60,000 nt of DNA, taken from NCBI RefSeq assembly GCF_037975245.1, contig NC_092564.1, forward strand, positions 24,736,484 through 24,796,483, given 5' to 3'. The notes beneath the pieces were generated by a model. The model saw only the letters and a list, made by a program, of their open reading frames with translations, made no database searches and was not told the origin of the DNA. This document shows, piece by piece, positions 24,101 through 39,100 of the stretch. Source of the stretch: Apostichopus japonicus (lineage: Eukaryota; Echinodermata; Holothuroidea; Aspidochirotida; Stichopodidae). Positions within the stretch are counted from its first letter, which is position 1; every line of letters begins with the position of its first letter. A program made the position numbers and the translations under genes.

Positions 24101-27100
24101 TTTAGTCAATCCTAGAAGACCTTTAAGTGGTCTGTAATAATAGTCATCCTTGCTGACCTGTAAATGATCTGTAATGATATTTAGTCAATCCTAGAAGACC
24201 TTTAAGTGGTCTGTAATAATAGTCATCCTTGCTGACCTGTAAATGATCTGTAATGATATTTAGTCAATCCTAGAAGACCTTTAAGTGGTCTGTAATAATA
24301 GTCATCCTTGCTGACCTGTAAATGATCTGTAATGATATTTAGTCAATCCTAGAAGACCTTTACATGGTTTGTAATGATATAGTCAATCCTAGAAGACCTT
24401 TAAATGGTCTGTAATGATATAGTCATTCTTGCAGACCTGTAGGTGGTCTGTAATGATATTTACTCAATCCTTGCAGACTTGATAACAGCCGACATAGAGC
24501 ACTGACATTGTAAAGACTGTTATCTTTGAAGATCTGCTGCAGATACAGCTATTCCTACAGACCAGTTACATATACAACAACCACCATTGCTAACTGTTAA
24601 CATTGTCATTTTATCAGACTAATCACATTACTGAAACTTAAAGTACATTAATATGGCAAGCTGTCTTCTCAGACCTCTTATTTCAGACCTGTTATTAGTC
24701 TACCTGTCTTTGCAGACCATCAGGCACACAATGAAAGGATCGTGGACCACTGCTGTGGTTTTAATACTCAGACCTGTTATTAGTCTACCTGTCTTTGCAG
24801 ACCATCAGACACACAATGAAAGGGATCATGGACCACTGCTGTGGTTTTAAAACCCAGACCTGTTACAGGTCTGAACATAGCATACATCCCTCCTCACATA
24901 CCTTTACATTCTCCATCTGGGAATCTCACATGTCCTGGAGCACAGTCACACCTATGTTCACCGTCTGGTGTGTCAATGCAAACCTCGTTGACCCCAAGAC
25001 AGAGATCAAGTAACACATTACACTTAGTGAGCATAAAAACTGTGGAGAAAAACAAAATGAGATTGCAGGCATCAATAGCATACCATACATTCTAAAGGTT
25101 TCATTATGTACTATGTTTTCAATTGTCACTTCTTCTAAGTACAACCATATGAAGAGTTGCCAGGCTTTCTGACAGTGGCACAGTCAGGACTCAATGAATG
25201 TGGGAGGGAACCAGCATCATCTATGGAGATTTCTAAAGTGTGTCATCTACAACAATTTAAAAAAATGCAACATGTACATTAACATGTTAATTGATTGAGG
25301 TATGAATTCCACCCCAGTCTCACTAACCAGCTGCCAAGGATATGCCTTTGAAAAAGTGTCTACTTATTTTTCAAGTAATAATAAACCAATTAAAAAGTAC
25401 TTTATATTGTTATTATATTGTTTTTATTGTTAAATTAGCTGCAAAATTTATTTAGTTTGGCACAATGTGTATTTCTATACTGTGGAACTTTTTTCACTTA
25501 TAACCACTTTGTAAGTTTGATTTAAGATTTTCTATTTCTCTGTTTTTGTCTTTGTAAATGTGAATAAATATAAACCACAATCTTGCAGCTATTTGTCACT
25601 TGTTGAGTTGCTTGCTGAATGCTGTGAATGCGTCCAACTCACTGGTACATACGCCATCCCTTCTGGTGTATCCAGTAGCACAGTCACACCTATATCTTCC
25701 CTCTGGTAAATCTACACACACTTCACTATCTACTGTACAGGGGCTGCCAACACAGGCTGCTTGCTCTGGAAATAAAGAAATGTCCAGGAATACTTTAATT
25801 TAGTTCTTAATTTTTATACAATAAGGGAACTTTAAGTGCACTGACGATACAATATACTTATTTTTGTTCCAATTATGATTTGTTGAGGTTACCACTTTAA
25901 TATGCAGTATTTTAGTATTAAAAGTATTAAAATTCAACATTCTGTTAATTGCATCTCTATCCTGAGCCACATTTGTGGGAGAGTTGACTTTGGTAGGACA
26001 GCAGATTCAGCAAAGATTATCTTGAAGAGAAGTCAAACAGTTGGTTAGAATATCAAATATTGCCAAGAACAGTAACATGGTTTTTGAATCAATTTACTGC
26101 TACTTACCAGTGCAAACACCATTGACATATGCATATCCTCCTTGACATTCACACACGTAAGATCCTGTTAGCTCACCGTCAATACACTGCTCGCGGAATC
26201 CGTTGCATAACTCAGGATTCATAGCGCAAGTGCTGACAGTGAAGGATGACTCTTCAAGAGAAAAGAATTAATAAATTTGTAAGAATCATGTGATAAATGC
26301 AAATATGTAGAACTGGGTAGATTAATATAAACAACAAACAAAACCAAACCAAAATAATTGTGGAGTGTTAGCTCAGTGGTTAACACCGGTGCCTTTCAAT
26401 CACAAGGTCCCCGGTTCAAGTCACTCCCAGATTAATGAATATGTCGTCCAGTTACAGAGTTGTTGACAATTGACAATTCATAATCATGGACGTTAAATAT
26501 GAATGTAAGAGACTGACTTCGGTCAGCTTGCAGCTTTGATAAGCCAATGAGGCTTCCTCGCAAGTTCCTGCTTGCAGGAGGATCTAAAATACATACACAC
26601 ATCATAATAAACAAGCAATGAAACAAAAGCAAAATGCTTAAATATTATAGCTTGCAAGTTGATTCCATTTTTATACAAACTGCAGCCATCATCTTACATT
26701 CACAATATTTTAAAATCAACAAAACAAAGCCTATCTTAACTTGTTTTCCAAATTCTTCCATTTTTTATCAGAGCTTGCTTCACACATGCAGCTTATTATA
26801 TATCAGGGCTCATTGGTGAGAAAATTTTAAGGTTGTCCGGAGGATTTTTTGGTTGAACAATGAAAGCATTAAAACATACTACTGGAGTGCCTGACATGGT
26901 ACATCGCACACATCCTGTGCACCAGAGTTACTAGATATATGCCCAGGGGCTATTATGTAAGTTAAGTACGTCCTGCAATTTTCCAACACTTGGGAATTTT
27001 AATATGGTGCGCCTTGTGCTAGAGCCGTACGTAAGTAACACAACAATGTATCAATTTAGCCTTGTAGGTGAGTACTGTAACGTTAGGCTACACAGGCCTA

Positions 27101-30100
27101 GAGGCTTACTCTCAGTGACTAGTCTTACGGAGATCGACAAATCTTGGATACAACTGTAGTGTAGAGTTATAGACATTTTATGAGGTGTATGACACTGTTA
27201 ATGATTAATCATGTTGGGTTGCGGGAATTCTCTGGTAGTGTAAAGTGATTTCCGTAATCCTTTTCGATCATTTCCAGAGACAGAGGGGAAGCCCAGGGTA
27301 TACAGCACATGTATACATTGCAGCAACATAAACGAGCATGTGATATGCCCACATGCAGTGTATAGTACTGCATACACATTGTTCTCCAGCTAGCTTGTCA
27401 TACATGCGTGTGGCCTTGATGTAGAGAGCAAACGTGGTTGCGGCCGCCAGGGTCTGTAGTGTACGAAGTATACCATACTTTACATAACCATTATTGCATA
27501 TGCACATTGTGTCTTTACTAATAACAAAACGTGCTAACTGCAAATCTGCAATGTGAAGGGGTGTGCATTCAGCTAAAGTGTGGAATTTATCCCTCATTAC
27601 GGAACGTACCAAAATGTGATTTCTTACGTTGTTTCTAAAAATGAATGGAGGGCGATACCAACGAGCTACTATCAGTTATTTGGGGCAGAGTTGGATTTTA
27701 AAGAATAGGGATTTCCAAGTTTTGTTCCAAGTGTTAGACACCTACAGCAAATAAGCTATTTGTCTGACAACCTAAGCAGGGTTTTAGGTTGTCTGACGTG
27801 ATTTTTGGAGTCCCGAATGATCGGACGACCGTTACATTTGAGCCCTGTGTATGCTAGCATAATGAACAAAGTGTTTTTGCAGCTACTACCAATTCTAATG
27901 CCTAATGATATTATCATGATAGTGTTGATTTCAAAATGGACTTCATTGATTTGGAATACTTAATTCATAGACTGCATTGAGAGTGTATTAAACATATGCT
28001 ATCACAAAGCTGAACAAGTCAAATTATTTCAGCACAGAGAGTTACATTTCATTGTAATAACAGTATTAAAACTTCTTTATAAAGCAAACTGCCACTGCAT
28101 ATCAATTTTAATCTTTACCGATACAGTTGCCTGTAGAGGTTTCTCTGACAAATCCCTGGATGCATTCGCAACGATACTCTCCGACAGTGGTGCCATCTTG
28201 GCATATCAAGTCAGCTGTGTTACACAAATCTGAATTAGATGTGCATGTTTCATCCACATTAGCAGCTGTTGGAGGGAAGAGTAGTTACAAGTCACTGTCA
28301 ATCAAGGTATGAGTCAGTTAAAATCAAACATTGTTATTACTTTGTGTTGAAAACACATGTTTTCAGTCTGTGATGTGTTGAAGAATTGAGACTTATTGCT
28401 GACCTCCGCAATATACAGTACAAGCTACAAAACAAAGATCTACATACGGAATATGACATGTAAATCTGTCGCTTTTGAAGTTATTATTGCTTTTAAAAAA
28501 GTTTTCACATTGACCTATGCTGACCTTAAGTGACATTTGACCTCAACCAAAAACAATTTTGCTTTTTGTGTTCAAAAAGTACAAAACTTCAACTGACAAG
28601 ATTCTTACACCAATTTAACATGAAAATACAATGATCAAGGTTTTACCACCATGCTGGTAAATGCAATTAAATCTACACCCAACACATCAACAAACCTTTG
28701 TATTAAATCATATTTTCTAATATTAGATTAACTAGAGGAATGTTTCTTATACCTACATTTCCAATACATTGAACATGAACACAAGGCAATGGCCTTTTGC
28801 AGAAAATACTTATCCATACACATTTTAGAAATATTTTGTCAATTAAACACCACGTCTCAGAACCTTAACTTTGTGTTCCTCAGTGTCAAGCACTGTATCA
28901 TCACAAGGTTGTGGAATACTAGTTGGAACTATATTGAACTTACAGACACAATGAAGACCATCATTAGTGCGTACAAATCCAGGCAGGCATTCACAAGAGT
29001 CATCATTAGGAGGACCTCTAGTCAAACAAAACTCATTTTGACCAGAACACATGGCATCACAGGCAATCCCTGAAAAAAAAATATATATAAAATGTAACAG
29101 ACTGAGGAAGGATTCAAGATAAGGGCCCCAAAGGCGGGCCCCTTTGACCCCCACCGTGAGGGGCAATCGCTTCGGCATACATGTTGCTCCAAAAAGGTAG
29201 GACACCCACTTAAAAAATTTGGATACCCACATCTACCATTTCTGCCTCAAGCCCTGCTCTGAGGTTGTGCAATAAGACACCGAACCAAACTCTCTTTCAA
29301 AAATGTGCAAATGGCACACAAGAAATAGTAGAGGTTGGGCAATGGTGTGGAAGCAAGACTAACCTCTGAGTCTGTGTGATGACTTCTAAGTATATTACAT
29401 ACTGCTTTGCAGCTGTTAGAACTTACCTTCACATAAGTTTGTTGCTGAGTTCCTTGAGAATCCAACCTGGCAATTACAAGCAAATCCATCTCCTCCAGTC
29501 TGTACCACACAAACTTCATTAGCTCCATTACAAGGGTTGGCATTGCAAGGGTTAACTAGATTATAAACAATTTGAAAATATTCCATTGTATATTGATCCA
29601 TGAATATGAATGGGACAGACTCTATACTTTTTTCATTTAAATACAACTGCATGTATAAATTATTAGACAGCCTTATACTTCAATTCTGGCAATATTTTGA
29701 TATGACTGAAACTGACAGGGACATCCTATAATAATAGATTTGAGTGTTCAAATTTAATTAACATCATGAATGAAAAGTCAAACATTTGCGAAAGTGGTTC
29801 AATTTCTATTTCGCATGAGATTAGGAGTTTCGGAAATAAACGTACATGTTAATCACTTGCTTCAGAAGGTTTTTTTTTTCTCTCTAACTGATTGTTAAGT
29901 TATAGTTTGTATTTAACGATTCCTGTTGATGCAATTGTTGCTAAGAAACTTAAGTGTGAATTTCAAATTAAAGAAAAGTCATGTCCAAAATTAACATTTT
30001 CTCAAGTTTAGTTTCCATTACTTGATATGAAAATTGGACTAGTGAAGCTGACTTGCGTAAAAATGATAGAAATGCCAAAATAAATTTAAATCAAGCTGCA

Positions 30101-33100
30101 AAAATACAGTTTGGATGTCCCAAGTTCCTCTCTAGATCCCCCTGCCCCCACCTTGCCCCCCCTATACCCATCATCAAAGAAAAATAACATGAATAAGTAA
30201 AAATTTGCAGCAATTATTACGGAAAGAAAGGAAGCAAATGTTTGCAGTTGGCTATATTTCTCACCTAGAGTACATGCAGCTTGTTGCGTTACCCTTGTGT
30301 AGCCATTTATACAGTCGCAAGTATAGCCAGGACTTGTGTTGCTAGTTGAAGACTGACAACTTTCAAATTGTCCAGTGCAAGGGTTAGGCATGCATGGAGA
30401 GGTTACTACATGCAAATGACGATTAGAAATAAGCGTTAAACAATATCAAGATATAAAAAACATGTCACACACTGATATCAGAAAGCACTTATTAGTTATA
30501 ATCTGCATTCAATGTCATAAATTTATTATCAATTAGGGCTTCCCTGCTTTATCAAAACATGGTAACTGTGGTAACTTGGAAAAGTGGTAACTTGTTCATG
30601 TTTGCTTCAAACCATTCATCCTCTCCCTCAAAGGAAGATTTGTTGCATTTTGCAATTTTGCAATTTGAAATAAACCACCTAAAGTAACATAACACAAAAC
30701 CATGCCTTTAAAGTTATCACTGTAATATGTAATGTGAGGAGAGGAAGGACAAAAGAGAGGCACGGAATGTTTTTTTTTTTGTCTTTTTATTGCAAATGAG
30801 AGGTTAGGTGAAGCTGTAGGGGTAGGATGATATATGATTTTCTTTCCTTTCATTGTTATTATTGAAGTTTCATGCAAGCATGCCTTATTTCTACATATAT
30901 AGCTGTATACAAGCATGTGCAATGTATTTGTTATATACTTCTGCTTTTACATGGTTTGTTGGCTAACTCTGCTGCTTAGCTACAGACCTTTCCCCAATTA
31001 ACCTCTCTCCCCTCCCCCTTCCCCTCTGATCTATGTTAAATATGTAACCTTACCTATGCAAGGTTCACTGGGTGCACTCCGGGTATATCCCTCAATGCAA
31101 TTACATGCAAAGCCAGCATTGGTGGATGCACACACCTCAAAATTCCCAGTGCAAGGATTAGGGTTACATGGATCTTGTATAGATGTAGCTGTTTCATGCA
31201 ATAACACAATAATGATATTTCATTTGTTTATAATACATAAAGGTGAATATATGGATGAAATAGTAGGAAATGAAGGGGGAAATTGATCAAACAATTGGTG
31301 TATTTGAGTGAAACAAAGCAACAACCCCGAAAACAACAACTTGACACAGAAAATTACACTAATTCACATGATTTCTAATTAATCAGACTACCACCATCAA
31401 GCTCAATCAATTGGCATTATATAGATTATATTCTAAACTAAAACCGATCTGATTTGTGAATCGGTTGGTAGTTATGCTGCCACATCACAAGATACCACAG
31501 AAGATCTCCAGCTTCTTGTAACAGTAGTAAATGTTGAAGTAAATCAGGAATCATTTTCTGCTTCAATTTCTTGCTTGAACAATCAACACTGACAAAAAAA
31601 TGTAAAAGAGGTACTAAACACTTCCATCAAAACACTACATAATAACATTACAATATATTACTATATTTTATTGTTCTTGAGCTACAATATGTTCACAAAG
31701 TGTGTTTACATCCCAATAATTCCTCTCAACATAGTCAAGTCAAGACAGCAAATTAGTTTGTTACAGTAGATGGACTAAGTATGAATAATTTAGAAAACTG
31801 TTATTAAAGTCCTTTTAAATTATGTATCAAACGCTTAAACGTGTTTTAAAGTAGTATGAGAATAGGTCAAACATGTGAAGAGATAAAAGTGATATACTGA
31901 AGCAAACCTGTGCAAGGAGCTGTTGCTGTACTTCTTTCATATCCATCAAGGCAAACACAATTATATCCATTGGCAGTGTTGGTATCCTGCTGACATTCCT
32001 CAAAGTTACCAATGCAGGGATTCATAGTGCAGGGATTAATGGCTGTAGTGTACAAACGAAATCACTTCTATGCAATAGCGAAGGTTTATAATAGAAAGCA
32101 TACAGTGGCTGAGTACAATCTTCACTCACCTACACATGTTTATTGCTACTGTATGTGCAAATAGGGGCACATGCATGCAATAGTGAAGGTTTATAGAAGA
32201 AAGCATACAGTTGCTGAGTTCCCTTTTCACTCACCTGCCCATGTTTATTGCTATGTGCAAATAGGAACACATGCATGCAATAGTGAAGGTTTATAGAAGA
32301 AAATATGAACTGACTGCATAAAGTCTGTACGTGAAAGACATTACTTATTTAAGATGCTTCAGTTGTATAAAAGAAATAAGTGTGTACTGATTGCATAATG
32401 TCTGTGTGTAAATCACATTACTTATATGAGATGCTTCAGGTGTATACAAGAAAGAAGTTTGCACTGACTGCATTAAGTCTGTGTGTAAATGATATATGAT
32501 ATGATAATATTTCCAGGCTTGTCTGCTGTTCTTTGAACACATGCAATACCTTTAGTATAAGCACACAGTAAAGATGTCCTAAAGTCTTTCATTGCAGGGT
32601 AACAAGACCCATCACCTTTTATATAAAAATCACAAATTTTTAGAAGAGTTGGTAGAATTTAATAAAAAAGACTTGAATACCTGTACATTCAGCCCCTGTA
32701 GTAAGTCTCCAATAGCCGGTCACACAGTCACAGGAGTATGTGTTCAGATCTCCTGTATTACAGACCTCAAACTGACCAGGGCATAGGTCAGGCATGGCTA
32801 AACAGACATCGGTCATCTCCACTGAGAAATGAAAAATCATAAAACCAAAGATAAGATAATCCTGTCTATTTTAACCAACTAGTCACCTCTCAAAAGCATT
32901 TTACACTTCCCAACAGTTTCAACTGGTCCAATGTTCCACACAAATTCCACAACGTATTATCTTCTCCCGACAAAGGGTGCAATTATCCTCAACTGTTAAT
33001 AAAATATCACAGTTTCAACCCATTTTGTTATATGCAATAATAAGAGAGGCTACATAAAATTGTAGTATGACTAGGCCATATGCTTTTGCTTTGTTTTTCT

Positions 33101-36100
33101 TTTTGACAATAACAACTTACTTTCTCAAAATCTCTCTCACTTCTTTTGTAACATTAATGGTAATTAGGTTTTGCCATCAAATTTAAATGTTTCAAAAACT
33201 GTTAAAATTCCTTGGAGGTAATTAACCTAAAAGTTATTCCCAGATAATGATGAGTTTTGAATTAGTGAATAAAATATTTCTGAAGTTGAAACTATTTTGA
33301 GACTGGCCACTGTAAGGTTGATAGTGAGTGACCATTATTCAACTTTCCAGCATATTTAAAGTGAAGTACTGATGAGCTTTCATGCAAAAAACTAGCTAAT
33401 GATCCAACCATATCTGACAGCCCAAGACATGATAGCTGCAATGGCAAACAGCTGCATTAAAAGGAACACTCACCCCTTAAGGTAGCTCTGTAATTCAATT
33501 TTGATGATCAGTCCAAAAGTATTATCAATTTTGTATCTTTGGTTCTCCTTAAAATGAATTCAATTGGAATTTACATCACAGGGCGTTAAAATGCTCAGTT
33601 GTGAAAGGTGCAATTGTTAGTGTACATTAAACAGACCTTCACATCCACCATTGGCTGTAAGGACCAGTCCTGCTACACAGTCACATCGGTACCCAGCTTC
33701 TTCATTTGCATCATCCACACAGTTAGCGTTGGATGGACAGATGTTAGGGTTGACCTCGCAGATGCTCCCAGTGACTAATAAAGAAATGAAAAATATGTAT
33801 TGACATGTATTAAACATATGTATTGTTAAGGGATGCCAATCAATCTTAACATGTTGTACAACACTGTAAAAAACACTGCTATCAGTTCTTCCATATCATT
33901 TCCACAAGTTTGACAAATAAGCCCATACAAGTCTTAAGGCCCGGTCACACTATACCGATTTTTTATCGGAATACTATCCGATTTTCCCGGAGGAATCGAA
34001 ACAGCCAGTTTTTTGTTCGGGTCTTCTAGCCACAGTGATAAAGGACCTGATTTGCTATCTGTTGAGCCATTCCGATGTGGAATAGCCCTCTGCTAACTTT
34101 TGATATTGACTCCGTTTCCTTTTATCAGATAGCTATCCGATTTCTCTTCCGATTTTTATCGTTTTTCGATGTGACGTCACTTCAGAATGTAGTCAGTTCC
34201 AGAACTCCTCAGATTTGGAGTAGGTATTCGAATATTCCACTGCATTCATTACATTCACTACCACAAACCTCACTCTTCGGCCTAAAATCGGAAAAATCGG
34301 ACCGTATTCCGATAAAATATCGCTGTAGTGTGACCGGGCCTTTAGGCTCATCATTTCAAGTGGCTGAACTACTTAGTCTAACAGACTGCACTGAGGAGTT
34401 GATGTCATCATCAATTTAGACTTAAAGCAGCATTCCAGAGATTCAGCATACTTTAAGGGTGAATATCTTGAACTGGTTTAGCCACAGAAACATTAAAAAC
34501 ACTCAAAAGTTTTCATATTTCTTGTGATATGAAATTTCACGATTTAACTCATCTTTTAACCTCTTCTATCTATAGCAGGGGTTCCCTAACTGGGGTGCAT
34601 GAACCCCCCAGGGGGTGCGTGAGACGTTTCTGAAAGTCAAAACTAGAGTACTTTTTGTTGAACTAAAATCATAAAATTTAGTAATGTACAAAAGTTGTAC
34701 ATATCGAAAAACTCTTTTCGCGTTCCATACGCATGTGTTGCCATAGCAGTACCGTACCGTGCATGTGATAAATAACTGATTTATGAAACAGACACAGACC
34801 GCATAACTTTGGTGAAGTTGGTGTACGCATGACAGTACATCATGAAGATAAAGAGCTGATAAGGTAACTGAAAGGTTGGCCAAAGTAATTATTATTATTT
34901 TGGAAATTCCAGATGACCTCCATTTTGCCCGACACAAAGCAAAGTTAGCATAAATTTATGCTTGAAAATTGTTGTTGAGTGACAACATGCAGTCACTAGC
35001 CTGTTTTAACATGATATACCAGTTCAATATTACCCAAATGAACTTGATCTTTTACGAAGCACTGTTATGCGTATTATACTATAATAATGACTCAGATTGT
35101 GTCTCGAAAGTTGGGGGTTCGTGGACAACTCTGACATCCACAGGGGGTTCGTGGGGGGATTAAGTTAGGAAACCCTGATCTATAGGTATTTGTTTTGTAA
35201 ATTCATGTATCTGTTGAACACAGCAGACAGGATCTATCTGATAAAGTGATAGGTTAGAACATTCTCACTTACAGACGCAGCCGTTGTTGATGTCACGTAC
35301 GTAGTTTTCTTGACAGATACAGACGTTATTCAGTAATTGTTCAATGCATATCTCGTTGACACCGCAGTCATTAGATCCGATATTGCAGGTGATGCCAGGA
35401 GTGGTAGCTTTAAAAGAAATTTTCACGATTAACAGAGAGCATAGATCTTTGAATCTGTAGTTAAATTATATAGCAGTTTCCAGTTTATGCTGTATGACCA
35501 GCCAATAAGTAAAGAGAGGGTGAGAATTAACTCAAGGCAGTATAATTAATTTAAGCCCACCTCCCCCCATCCACCATTACAACCAAAAGAGAGTGATCTC
35601 GTCAAAACACCTACCGTATGATCACAAACTGCTGTGAGCAATTATTCACTGCTGTGTGGACAAATGCACCAGGAATTTTAGTGCCCATGTTTAAAAATGG
35701 CAAGTTTATTTCACCTCATTACCATGGTAGTATACACTAACAACTAATCAAACTTTAAGGTTTACCAATATTGCCACAATATACATGTATCATATATCAC
35801 TTACTTGTTGGTTTAAGCCTCTGAACAAAGCAATCACCATTTTATTTGACATTAAGTCTGGAGTGTTTGGTTGAAACATTACTATTGGTCCCACAGTTGC
35901 TATTAATTGGCTAATAAACTCACCGACACAATCACCAGCGCTGTTCTTTGCAAAACCAGTGACACATTCACAAACTGGAATGCCAAATACTGGAGCACAC
36001 TGAATATTAGTTCCAGTACAGTCGTTACTCCCGATCACACACTCTCCACCTTCCGCTGAAAGAGTCATATGAAATGGACAAATTTACACAATCTCAGAAA

Positions 36101-39100
36101 TTTATTGTCTCAAAAGGTTACCAAATATTTGCATACTTGACACTTTAAATTGTTGATATTAATGATATCTCCATTCATAAAATGTTAAATTTGTCAAATT
36201 TTCAACCAAAAGCCTAATTTCTCTGAATAAGAGAAACATTAACAAGGCTGAAAATTAAACTAAAAAGTGTCATTCGTATGAAACTAACATCCTACTTGTT
36301 TTTAACTGAGAATATGTTTAAAATTCCATAACCTAGTGGTACTACATGGAATGTGTGCAGCAGTATCCCTTATCGAGGTAATATGTTGGATATACCATAT
36401 CTATGTAGTGGTTCATATGTAGTGGTACCATTAGAATGTGTGCAGCAGAATCCCTTATCAAGGTAATATGTTGGATATACCATGAGTGTTGTTTGTTATA
36501 AACTACAATATATGCTATACCAGAAGGGCTGTTAGAACACATAGCAACCTAGCTGTACCAAACGTGGACAACAGAACTGATCAAGTTACTTCAGCCACTG
36601 TTAGCCACTGTTCTGCAAACAAAACAGTCCACATTATACTAAGATGAAACTCTCTACCTCCCTGAAGAATGGATTGGTCGGTTACTAGGGCCATAGGTCA
36701 TGAACTCCTGAAGGGAAGTTCCTCTAGTTTAGTCAATACAGAAAGAAACTTTCATCTTTACATTTGGCTGAAATTTCTTCCATAATTTGGTTTATGATGG
36801 TACATACATTTTCTGTTTTGGCGATTTTTTATCTACAAAGCTCAGGAAATGGCAAAAAATTAACTTAGATCTACAGAAATTAGATGGGGAAGTCTCTTAC
36901 GGACACAAGTCAAGCCAGCCCGTACAAAACCGCCAACACAGGTACAGAAAAAGAATCCATTGTTATCTTCACACTCCTCAGCAAGGGTATCGCAGAGAGT
37001 AGAAGAGGCAGGACACTGAGTTAGAACTGCAAATAGATGGAGAAATAGGTATTAAATCAATAGAAAATGAACTAAAGGAAAAGTCTTCTTAACACATAAA
37101 CCTATATATGTTTTTACACTGTCTAAAACACGCTCTTGGAAACTGTAAACAAATTCATAAAAATCTTGCATAAACTTTAATGAAACTAATATGTTTGACC
37201 ATTTAATACATCCTTCGGAGGTCTGTAAATGCCCTTAAAAGATCATCCAACAACAACAAGGGTGACCCTTTTAAACAAGTTGCCATAGGAGCCCTCATAA
37301 TTACCTTGACCATTGAACTTCATTATCAAACTAAACCATGGCTCAAAATGTGTTGGAAACTCTAGAGATATTTGTGTTAGAAAAAAAACCATTACGCAGC
37401 CACAGGGAACATAACTATCTAGACATTAGGTTGATTATACCAATCATCTCATGAGTTGTTCGACTTTCAGACATTTCTGTTTGTGTTTTTTCTCACTTTC
37501 ATGCCATTGTTTTCTTGGTGCCTTGCTCCAGGCCATAAAATTTGCAGTGGTGTCCCTGGACATTTCAATGAAAATCTAAGGCTATTTCTAACTCCCTCTA
37601 AAAGAAGGTTTCCCTGCCCAGCTTCATCCTTCACTTCAACCCTGCACTAAACCAACAACTGATCATTGCATGATGTAGAGTTTTGATTTACTTAAATATC
37701 CGAGTCTTACATAAATTATTGTCCCCAGCTTTGTACCCAATAGTATGAATTAAATTCTAGTCCAGTTTGGTAGTATTACATTTTAGTGGTCAATGTATGA
37801 GCACAAACATCCTGTTAAAAATAGATCTATTCATCTTATACAACATTGCAAATATCTAAATAAGTTTCTTAATGTTCTTCTTGACTACTCAGAAATCTTC
37901 ACCACAGATTTTTGGATAATAACTTTAAAATGGAATCAACTTTAATAGCTTGAATATAATAAGTTGAATTCAATAGCAAGTATAGAAATAAGTTTTTTGA
38001 GTACCTGAGTCGATGCAAGCTCCATCTCGTCTGCTGAATCCTGTGGAGCATGCACAACCTGGTACACCGTTTACATTGATGCACCCTTCATTCACTCCAC
38101 ACACTCGACTGTCACATGGGTCAGCCGCTGAAATGTGATTTATGGAAATTAGATAAAATCTGAAACGCAACCAATTTTTGCTTAAAAGCATCTAAAACGT
38201 AGCCATACACCTTTGTGTCAATAAGACATTAGTCATTTCATTGCAAGCTGTATGTTACTCATCCTTATAACAAAAATACTAATAATTTTGAGTAAAGATT
38301 ATAAAATTGTTCATTAACGATTGAAAACTTTTTATTTTCAATTTTTGTTTTACAGAGCTAGGAAGATGCAACTTCACCTTTCAAAACTTTTAAACTACAG
38401 CTTGACTACTTTGTTAATTCTTCAGAAAAAAATGAGAAATTGACATCCTTGATGAACAACAAGATAATTACTTTTTTCTCCTCCAAATTTCACAGAGTTC
38501 TCAGTTTAGATAAAAGAGTATATATAACCCTGCATAAATCTTTCTTTTATCCAGAATTATGTTTTTACTGATCCTGTCAAACTTCCTAATTCAGGCATGA
38601 ATTATATCAACATAAAACAATTGAATCCTTTCATGATGAAATGGATGAAGTAACCTATTGTCAAAGTCATAAAATGATTCATTTTAGCAAATTCAGATCA
38701 ACATTAACTTACCAGGAACCTGACAAGTACCATCATTTTGTCGAACAAACCCGTCAGCACAATTGCAAACAGCTTGCCCGTTATTAGCTACACAGACTTC
38801 ATTCACCTCACAGGTGTTTGGGTTAAGGCAAGGATCTGCATAAACAATACATGTGAAAAAAAGATCAACAGAGTAACTTCAAAGAAGGTAAACAAAGGTA
38901 AACAAAGGCAAACACAGGTAAACAAAGGCAAACATTAGGTGGAGAAGTGAATGCCTTACATGCACAGTTGTAAGTCCATTACTTTGAGGATTTTCTAAAT
39001 CAATTGATATGTAAGAAATGAACATCAGAAAGAAAATTTGATTTTGAAGTAACAGGTAAAACTTGTTATAAAAGGTTCAACTACGTTTGCAAGATACAAA

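Noticed and set aside
27268-27612. 114-codon minus-strand open frame
   Set aside because: Lies inside the CAGGGCTCA inverted element and resembles no transposase that I recognise.
29100-29250. GC-richer block with CAGGGCTTGAG that could be a transposon end
   Set aside because: No matching inverted partner was found nearby, so no element is called.
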